From: an uncultured Oscillospiraceae bacterium
GTDB taxonomy: Bacteria; Bacillota; Clostridia; Oscillospirales; Oscillospiraceae
Length of the DNA stretch: 5,720 nt
Assembly (NCBI GenBank): GCA_934597125.1
Contig: CAKTQM010000067.1
Span: 1 to 5,720 of the forward strand
Direction: 5' to 3'
Below the pieces are notes generated by a model. That model was given only the letters and a program-made list of their open reading frames with translations, was not told the DNA's origin and searched no databases. How positions within the stretch are numbered: the stretch's first letter is position 1; every line of letters begins with the position of its first letter. Shown piece after piece: positions 1 to 4,400 of the stretch. The translations under genes and the position numbers were made by a program.

Positions 1-42
1 GGCAGGTATTTTACGACCAAGGGCGTATTGCGCCTATCACTT

Positions 43-49
43 GAGAGGA
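43..49 (+). promoter_or_regulatory. Ribosome binding site for the PPIase gene
   Basis: GAGAGGA lies 11 bases before the ATG at 61. It favours that ATG over the in-frame TTG at 28, which has no Shine-Dalgarno-like sequence in front of it. The ATG start also gives a protein beginning with a charged cytosolic tail followed by a membrane segment, as expected for this family. No clear promoter is visible in the 60 bases before the gene. Confidence 0.6.
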
Positions 50-60
50 CTGAAAAACAA

Positions 61-1650
61 ATGAGTGCATCCAGAGAAAAGAAAAACCGCCAGGAGCTGG
101 CCGCTCAGGGTCATGTCGACCCCCGCGTCAAGCGTGAGCAGCAGGAGGCCGCCGATCGGAAAAAGAACCGTCTGATCTACGGCGGCGTGGCCGTGCTGTT
201 CGTCATCGTGGCCGCCGTGGTGCTGCTGTATAACTCCGGCATCTTCCAGCGCAACGAGACCGCCCTGACCGTGGACGGCAAGGACTTTACCGTGGGTCAG
301 GTGGACTACTTCTATTATGCCGAGCTGAACCGTCTGGCTACCTCCCAGTACGCCAGCTATCTGGGTCTGGACAACAGCGTTTCCATGAAGGATCAGGAGC
401 TGAGCGCCACCGCCAAGCTGGCCCTGCAGATCTCCGCCGACACGGATATGACCTGGGACGAGTATTTGAAGGATACCGCCAAGACCAATCTGACCAAGGC
501 CTATCTGCTGAGCGAAAAGGCCAAGGCCGAGGGTATGACCCTGGAGAACGCCCCCACGCATGACGGCCACAACCACAGCGACGTGCAGAGCGTGATCGAC
601 AGCACCACCACCTATGCCAAGCAGAACGGCTTCTCCCTTTCCGGTTATCTGAAGCGGGCCTACGGCTCCCACATGACCGTGAGCCTGTTCAAGGAGATGC
701 TGGAGATGGATTCTCTGGCCACCATTTACAGCGAAGAGTATGTGGAAAGCCTGACCTATTCCGATGAGGAGCTGGAGGCCAACTATCAGGAGAACCCCGA
801 CGCTTTCGATGTGGCCGACTATGAGTATATCTCCTTCAAGGCCACCGCCGCCAGCACCACGGACGCCGACGGCAACACCGTGGAGCCCACCGATGAGCAG
901 CAGGCCGCCGCCAAGAAGGCCGCCGAGGATGCCGCCGCCGACGCCGAGAAGCGCTATGCCGCCGGCGAGACGATGGAGGCCATTGCCGCCGACTACGCGG
1001 ACATCGCCACCTATTACCACCAGGAGGGCGGCTCCTACGCCACCACCGATCTGGTGCTGTGGGCCTTTGACGCCGCCCGCACCGAGGGTGAGACCAGCAT
1101 CGTGCCCACCGATTCCAGCATCTATTTTGCCCTGTTCCACAGCCGTGGCCGCGAGGAATACAACGTTGTCAACGCCCGCCACATCCTCTTCGAGGTGGAC
1201 ACCACCGGTCTGGACAAGGAGTCTGACACCTATGACGCCGAGGTGGAGAACCTGAAGAGCAGCGCCCACGCCGACGCCGAGAAGGCCCTGAAGGAATGGC
1301 AGGACGGCGGCGCCACCGCCGAGCTGTTTGCCCAGATGGCCACGGAGCTGTCCGGCGACTCCGGCAGCACCTCCAACGGCGGCCTGTACGAGGGCATCAC
1401 CAAGTCCACCAGCTTCGTGCAGGAGTTCCTGGACTGGTGCTTCGCCGATGGCCGCAAGGTGGGTGACGCCGGCGTCATCGACAGCAGCTACGGCAGCCAC
1501 GTGATGTATCTGGACAGCTTCGGCGATCCCGTCTGGAAGGTGCAGGCCACCAACCGCCTGCAGACCGAGGACTATCAGGCCTGGCTGGCTGAGAACACCG
1601 TCGCCGAGAGCGTGACGGAGGCCTCCGGCATGCAGCACGTCGGTTTCTGA
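61..1650 (+). CDS. Membrane-anchored parvulin-type peptidyl-prolyl cis-trans isomerase (SurA/PrsA-like foldase)
   Basis: This 529-residue protein is probably an extracytoplasmic folding factor that helps secreted proteins fold at the outer face of the membrane. Residues 1-37 are highly charged (Lys, Arg, Glu). Residues about 38-57 form one hydrophobic segment (LIYGGVAVLFVIVAAVVLLY), and there is no lipobox cysteine. It should therefore be anchored N-in by an uncleaved helix, unlike the lipoprotein PrsA. Residues about 65-245 are a helical SurA_N-like chaperone region. Residues about 250-370 look like a degenerate, Ala-rich parvulin-like domain. Residues about 372-485 are a clearer parvulin domain: it opens with ARHILF (His374) and closes with GSHVMYLDSF, the usual first and last strands. 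The Ser/Gly-rich stretch before GGLYEG matches the loop of the family. A His-rich patch, HDGHNHSD, sits at 167-174. The gene seems to be alone, with a hairpin after it. The family call is firm; isomerase activity and clients are inferred. Confidence 0.85.
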   Translation: MSASREKKNRQELAAQGHVDPRVKREQQEAADRKKNRLIYGGVAVLFVIVAAVVLLYNSGIFQRNETALTVDGKDFTVGQVDYFYYAELNRLATSQYASYLGLDNSVSMKDQELSATAKLALQISADTDMTWDEYLKDTAKTNLTKAYLLSEKAKAEGMTLENAPTHDGHNHSDVQSVIDSTTTYAKQNGFSLSGYLKRAYGSHMTVSLFKEMLEMDSLATIYSEEYVESLTYSDEELEANYQENPDAFDVADYEYISFKATAASTTDADGNTVEPTDEQQAAAKKAAEDAAADAEKRYAAGETMEAIAADYADIATYYHQEGGSYATTDLVLWAFDAARTEGETSIVPTDSSIYFALFHSRGREEYNVVNARHILFEVDTTGLDKESDTYDAEVENLKSSAHADAEKALKEWQDGGATAELFAQMATELSGDSGSTSNGGLYEGITKSTSFVQEFLDWCFADGRKVGDAGVIDSSYGSHVMYLDSFGDPVWKVQATNRLQTEDYQAWLAENTVAESVTEASGMQHVGF

Positions 1651-1666
1651 CACAACCCCAACCATC

Positions 1667-1696
1667 GCAAAGGATCGGCGTGTGCCGATCCTTTGC
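1667..1696 (+). terminator. Hairpin between the PPIase gene and tcdA, probable intrinsic terminator
   Basis: A perfect 13-bp stem (1667-1679 with 1684-1696, arms GCAAAGGATCGGC and GCCGATCCTTTGC) closes a GTGT loop. It starts 17 bases after the PPIase stop. The CTTT run lies inside the stem, and only a loose T-rich stretch follows (up to TCTTTT at 1711-1716). Termination is therefore likely but not as clear as at 3961-3997. It also overlaps the TTG at 1693, which argues against that codon as the tcdA start. Confidence 0.6.
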
Positions 1697-1716
1697 CGCT
1701 TATTGAGAAGTCTTTT

Positions 1717-2445
1717 ATGAAAAACGAAGAATTTATCCGAACGGAAATGATCCTGGGCGGCGACGCGCTGGAGCGGCTGCGGCGCAGCCATGTGGCGGTG
1801 TTCGGTCTGGGGGGCGTGGGCAGCTACGCGGCGGAGGCACTGTGCCGCGCCGGCGTGGGGCACCTGACCCTGATCGACGGCGACACCGTATCCCCCAGCA
1901 ACATCAACCGCCAGCTGTACGCCCTGCACTCCACAGTGGGGCTGCCCAAGGCGGAGGCCGCCGCCGCCCGCTGCCGGGACATCTGCCCCGACACGGTGGT
2001 GCATCCCATCGTGGGCCTGTACGACGCGGCCCACCGGGAGGCCTTTTTCGCCCACCGGTACGACTACATCGTGGACGCCATTGATCTGGTCAGCTGCAAG
2101 TTGGATCTGATCGGGCAGGCGCGGCAGCGGCGCATCCCCATTCTGACGGCCTTGGGCACCGGCAACAAATTGCAGCCGGAGCTGCTGACCGTCACCGACA
2201 TCGCCAAAACCTCCGGCTGTCCCCTGGCGCGGGTCATGCGCAAGGAACTGCGGGCGCGGGATATCCACCACCTGAAAGTGGTGTTCAGCCCCGAGCAGCC
2301 CCACGAAACACGGCAATTGGAGACGCCGCCCCCGGGGCGGCGCAGCGTGCCGGCCAGCGTGTCCTGGGTGCCCTCCGTGGCGGGACTGCTGATGGCGGGC
2401 ACGGTGGTACGCGATCTTTTGGACGAAGGAGGACTGATCCCATGA
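1717..2445 (+). CDS. tcdA: tRNA threonylcarbamoyladenosine dehydratase (TcdA/CsdL, ThiF-E1 family)
   Basis: TcdA uses ATP to cyclise N6-threonylcarbamoyladenosine at tRNA position 37 to the hydantoin form ct6A, which improves decoding of ANN codons. The 242-residue product (E. coli TcdA is about 268) shows the E1-like nucleotide-binding fold in order: GLGGVGS at 30-36, the acidic end of the second strand with the conserved arginine (LIDGDTVSPSNINRQ, 52-66), VDAIDLVSCK at 119-128, and ALGTGNKLQP at 145-154. The TcdA-type segment DIAKTSGCPLARVMRKEL (161-178) separates it from ThiF and MoeB, and it lacks the CxxC zinc pairs of those proteins. The start is taken as ATG 1717, with a modest GAGAAG six bases upstream. 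An in-frame TTG at 1693 lies inside the hairpin stem and is unlikely. The stop overlaps the next start (ATGA), so translation is probably coupled to the DUF554 gene. The family call is secure from these motifs. Confidence 0.92.
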   Translation: MKNEEFIRTEMILGGDALERLRRSHVAVFGLGGVGSYAAEALCRAGVGHLTLIDGDTVSPSNINRQLYALHSTVGLPKAEAAAARCRDICPDTVVHPIVGLYDAAHREAFFAHRYDYIVDAIDLVSCKLDLIGQARQRRIPILTALGTGNKLQPELLTVTDIAKTSGCPLARVMRKELRARDIHHLKVVFSPEQPHETRQLETPPPGRRSVPASVSWVPSVAGLLMAGTVVRDLLDEGGLIP

Positions 2446-3116
2446 TCCTGTTGGGCTCTCTTGTCAACGGCGGCGCCATCATTGTGGGCGGACTGGTGGG
2501 GCTGTTTGCCGGAAAGCTGCTGCCGGAGCGACTGCGGGGCTCGCTGATGGCGGCGCTGTCCCTGATGACCATTGGCATCGCCGTGCCGGGACTGTTGAAA
2601 AGCAGCAACGCGCTGATCCCCATTATCTCCATGGTGGCAGGTACCCTGATCGGTGAGCTGCTGGACATTGAATCCGCCGTCAACAAGCTGGGCGAATCGC
2701 TGCAGAAGCGGTTCACCGGCAGCAGCGTCACCGAGGGGTTCGTCACCGGTTCGCTGGTGTTTGCCGTGGGGGCGCTGGCGGTGATGGGGCCGCTGGAGAG
2801 CGGCCTGCAGCACCAGCACAGTCTGCTTTTTTCCAAATCCGTCATCGACGGCGTGGCGTCGGTGGTCTTTGCCTCCACCCTGGGACTGGGCGTGGCGCTG
2901 TCGGGCGTCACCGTGTTCGTGGTGGAGGGCGCCATCGCCCTGCTGGCGTCGGTGGTGGCCCCTTACCTGGGGGATGTGGTGGTCAATGAGATCACCTTTG
3001 TGGGTTCGCTGCTGATCGTTGGCATCAGCCTGAACCTGCTGGGCATCACCAAGCTGCGGATCCTGAACATGGTGCCGGCCATTTTTCTGCCGATTTTGTT
3101 ATGCCGCTTTATGTGA
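2442..3116 (+). CDS. DUF554 family integral membrane protein (YqgA/YdfK-like)
   Basis: This 224-residue, very hydrophobic protein has about seven membrane segments, roughly at 4-24, 34-52, 57-74, 99-117, 133-154, 156-176 and 184-220. It matches DUF554 over its whole length, which is near the family's usual 225-235 residues. Matching features are the Gly-rich first helix LVNGGAIIVGGLVG (7-20) followed by LPERLR, the IGELLDIE turn (70-77), GALAVMGPLESGL (110-122), KSVIDGVASVVFASTLGLG (132-150) and the C-terminal ILNMVPAI (207-214). The family has no settled function; a transport role is often guessed from its membrane topology but not shown. A strong ribosome binding site, GAAGGAGGA at 2425-2433, lies inside the end of tcdA eight bases before the ATG. 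With the 4-base overlap, this places it in one operon with tcdA and proC. The context does not reveal its substrate. Confidence 0.88.
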   Translation: MILLGSLVNGGAIIVGGLVGLFAGKLLPERLRGSLMAALSLMTIGIAVPGLLKSSNALIPIISMVAGTLIGELLDIESAVNKLGESLQKRFTGSSVTEGFVTGSLVFAVGALAVMGPLESGLQHQHSLLFSKSVIDGVASVVFASTLGLGVALSGVTVFVVEGAIALLASVVAPYLGDVVVNEITFVGSLLIVGISLNLLGITKLRILNMVPAIFLPILLCRFM

Positions 3117-3133
3117 GATAAGGAGGGACTGAT

Positions 3134-3934
3134 ATGACCTACGGATTCATCGGAACGGGCAATATGGGCGGGGCGCTGGCCCGCGCCGCCGCCAGAACAG
3201 TGGAAAACCGCCGCTGCATCGTGCTGGCCAACCGCACGCCGGAAAAGGCCGCCAGACTGGCCGACGAGATCGGCGCGTCGGTGGCGGACAACCTGACCGT
3301 CGCGGCGGAGTGCGACTACATCCTGCTGGGAGTGAAGCCCCAGATGATGGGGGACATGCTGGCGGAGATCGCGCCGGTGCTGCGGCGGCGCGCCACCCCC
3401 TTCGTGCTGCTGAGCATGGCGGCGGGGCTGACTACAGCCCGCATCCGTGAAATGGCGGGCGGCGGCTATCCCGTCATCCGCATCATGCCCAACACCGCCG
3501 TGGCGGTGGGCGAGGGCGTCACCATGTACTGCTGCACCGACAACGTGACCGACGCACAGCGGGAGGGCTTCGTCTCGCTGCTGCACTGCTCGGGACTGCT
3601 GGAGGAGCTGGATGAGAATTTGATGGACGCGGGCAGCGCCGTGGCCGGCTGCGGCGGCGCGTTTGCCTGCCTGTTTCTGGAGGCGCTGGCGGATGGCGGC
3701 GTATACGCCGGACTTCCCCGGGCCAAGGCCCAGCGCTACGCCGCCCAGATGCTGCTGGGCACGGCCAAGCTGGCGCTGGCGTCGGCGGAGCACACCGCCG
3801 CGTTAAAGGACGCCGTCTGTTCCCCCGGCGGCACCACCATCGCCGGTGTGCGGGCGCTGGAGGAACACGGCTTCCGCGCCGCCGCCATGGACGCCGTCAT
3901 CGCCGCCTATGAGCGGACGAAGGCGTTGGGCTGA
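3134..3934 (+). CDS. proC: Pyrroline-5-carboxylate reductase (proline biosynthesis)
   Basis: ProC reduces 1-pyrroline-5-carboxylate to L-proline with NAD(P)H in the cytosol, the last step of proline synthesis. The 266-residue product is full length for the family. The Rossmann domain starts with GFIGTGNMG (4-12), continues with ANRTPEKA (32-39), which begins the dinucleotide-ribose region, then LLGVKPQMM (64-72), SMAAGLTTARI (94-104) and IRIMPNTAVAVGEG (115-128). The C-terminal helical dimerisation domain includes the substrate-binding signature CSPGGTTIAG (229-238). The usual GSGPA segment reads GCGGA at 172-176, a local deviation near the substrate site. AAGGAGGG at 3120-3127 lies six bases before the ATG. 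The gene starts 17 bases after the DUF554 stop, so it is the last gene of a tcdA-DUF554-proC operon. No proA or proB is present in the window. Confidence 0.95.
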   Translation: MTYGFIGTGNMGGALARAAARTVENRRCIVLANRTPEKAARLADEIGASVADNLTVAAECDYILLGVKPQMMGDMLAEIAPVLRRRATPFVLLSMAAGLTTARIREMAGGGYPVIRIMPNTAVAVGEGVTMYCCTDNVTDAQREGFVSLLHCSGLLEELDENLMDAGSAVAGCGGAFACLFLEALADGGVYAGLPRAKAQRYAAQMLLGTAKLALASAEHTAALKDAVCSPGGTTIAGVRALEEHGFRAAAMDAVIAAYERTKALG

Positions 3935-3952
3935 GGTGTTTTGAACGTTTTG

Positions 3953-3997
3953 AAAAAAGCGCAGGGCGCGGCATTTGCCGCGCCCTGCTTCTTTTTG
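3953..3997. terminator. Strong intrinsic terminator, probably bidirectional, between converging genes
   Basis: A perfect 12-bp GC-rich stem (GCAGGGCGCGGC at 3961-3972 pairing with 3977-3988) encloses the loop ATTT. On the + strand it is followed by TTCTTTTT, ending the proC operon. On the - strand the same stem is followed by GCTTTTTT (complement of 3953-3960), which suits the Cys-rich gene ending at 4003. The hairpin thus appears to serve both converging transcripts. Confidence 0.92.
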
Positions 3998-4002
3998 TCC
4001 GC

Positions 4003-4221
4003 CTACCGGATCAGCCCGCGGCTGGCCGCGTATTCCTCGTTGATCTGGGACAGCTCCTTTTTGCCGTCGATATAGGGCTGATAGATGGTCTCCACCCGCC
4101 CGCCGCCGGAGTTGCCGCAGCCGTTGCAGCCGTCGCAGCTGCCGCCGCAGGCGCTCAGCGCACGGCGGACGATCTCCTCGCGCTCTTCACGGGTGGTGTC
4201 GCGGATCAGCAAAGACTTCAT
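4003..4221 (-). CDS. Small Cys-rich protein of unknown function, downstream of spoIVB
   Basis: I do not recognise a named family. The 72-residue product starts MKSLLIRDTTREEREEIVRR, a probable amphipathic helix. It then has a cluster of four cysteines, C25-x3-C29-x2-C32-x2-C35, in a Gly-rich loop (CGGSCDGCNGCGNSGGG, 25-41), and ends in a charged, Tyr-containing tail (YQPYIDGKKELSQINEEY) without cysteines. There is no signal peptide or membrane segment, so it should be cytosolic. The four close cysteines could bind zinc or an iron-sulfur cluster, but this is inference. The reading frame stays open upstream to about 4383, but the ATG at 4221 has an ideal ribosome binding site seven bases away and the upstream DNA codes for SpoIVB in another frame. 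Its start follows the spoIVB stop by 14 bases, so it was probably co-transcribed with intact spoIVB; the insertion upstream now separates it from that promoter. Confidence 0.78.
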   Translation of the reverse strand: MKSLLIRDTTREEREEIVRRALSACGGSCDGCNGCGNSGGGRVETIYQPYIDGKKELSQINEEYAASRGLIR

Positions 4222-4228
4222 GGGTCTA

Positions 4229-4234
4229 CCTCCT
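4229..4234 (-). promoter_or_regulatory. Ribosome binding site deciding the start of the Cys-rich gene
   Basis: AGGAGG on the - strand lies seven bases before the ATG whose first base is 4221, and just after the spoIVB stop codon (4238-4236). It selects the 72-residue protein over the longer open frame, whose extra N-terminal residues are out-of-frame reading of spoIVB. Confidence 0.85.
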
Positions 4235-4235
4235 G

Positions 4236-4358
4236 TTATCCTGCCATAGTCAGCATGTTCTCCATCAAAATGCCGTAGCCCCGGGAGGGATCGTCGATCA
4301 GCACATGGGTCACGGCGCCCACAAATTTGCCGTTCTGCAAAATGGGGCTGCCGCTCAC
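4236..4358 (-). pseudogene. spoIVB: 3' fragment of spoIVB (SpoIVB S55 peptidase), cut at the catalytic serine
   Basis: SpoIVB is a serine peptidase made in the forespore and secreted to the intermembrane space. There it cleaves SpoIVFA and so starts pro-sigma-K processing. On the - strand, 39 codons from 4355 to a TAA at 4238-4236 read as the C-terminal end of the S55 domain: [18 protein letters not shown], then [15 protein letters not shown] and a short tail. SGSPI is the catalytic-serine motif, normally preceded by GM (GMSGSP). Here the two preceding residues are T-V, and further upstream there is no SpoIVB similarity, only AT-rich DNA and a recombinase gene. The PDZ domain and the catalytic His and Asp are therefore missing from this side. 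No start codon or ribosome binding site belongs to the fragment. It is the severed 3' end of an interrupted gene; the 5' part should lie beyond the element, outside the window. The fragment is too short for an automated gene call but its identity is clear. Confidence 0.85.
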
Positions 4359-4364
4359 GGTTGA
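4353..4364. other. Putative attachment-site junction (one end of the integrated element)
   Basis: SpoIVB coding similarity holds up to the serine codon at 4355-4353 and fails just upstream. GC content drops sharply from about 4361 rightwards. An intact gene should read ATGAGCGGC (Met-Ser-Gly) here, whereas this sequence reads GTGAGCGGC. The shared TGAGCGGC therefore limits the crossover to at or near 4357-4350. A GA dinucleotide on the - strand (4356-4355) sits at this limit, and TnpX/TndX-type recombinases use a GA core. The exact crossover is inferred, not seen. Confidence 0.55.
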
Positions 4365-4400
4365 TGTCAATATGGGACAACAAATAATTTTTCGAGAACT

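Noticed and set aside
21..35. A short GGCG/CGCC hairpin before the PPIase gene as a regulatory element.
   Set aside because: Only four perfect base pairs with no T-tract or recognisable leader; expected by chance in GC-rich DNA.
37..2316. A 759-codon open frame on the - strand spanning the PPIase gene and most of tcdA.
   Set aside because: It is the mirror of two well-supported genes in GC-rich DNA with few stops. The product is a low-complexity Gly/Val/His/Gln protein with no domain, and it crosses the intergenic hairpin.
4222..4383. An N-terminal extension of the Cys-rich protein to a TTG at 4383.
   Set aside because: This stretch is SpoIVB coding sequence in another frame, the extension reads as nonsense, and the ATG at 4221 has a far better ribosome binding site.
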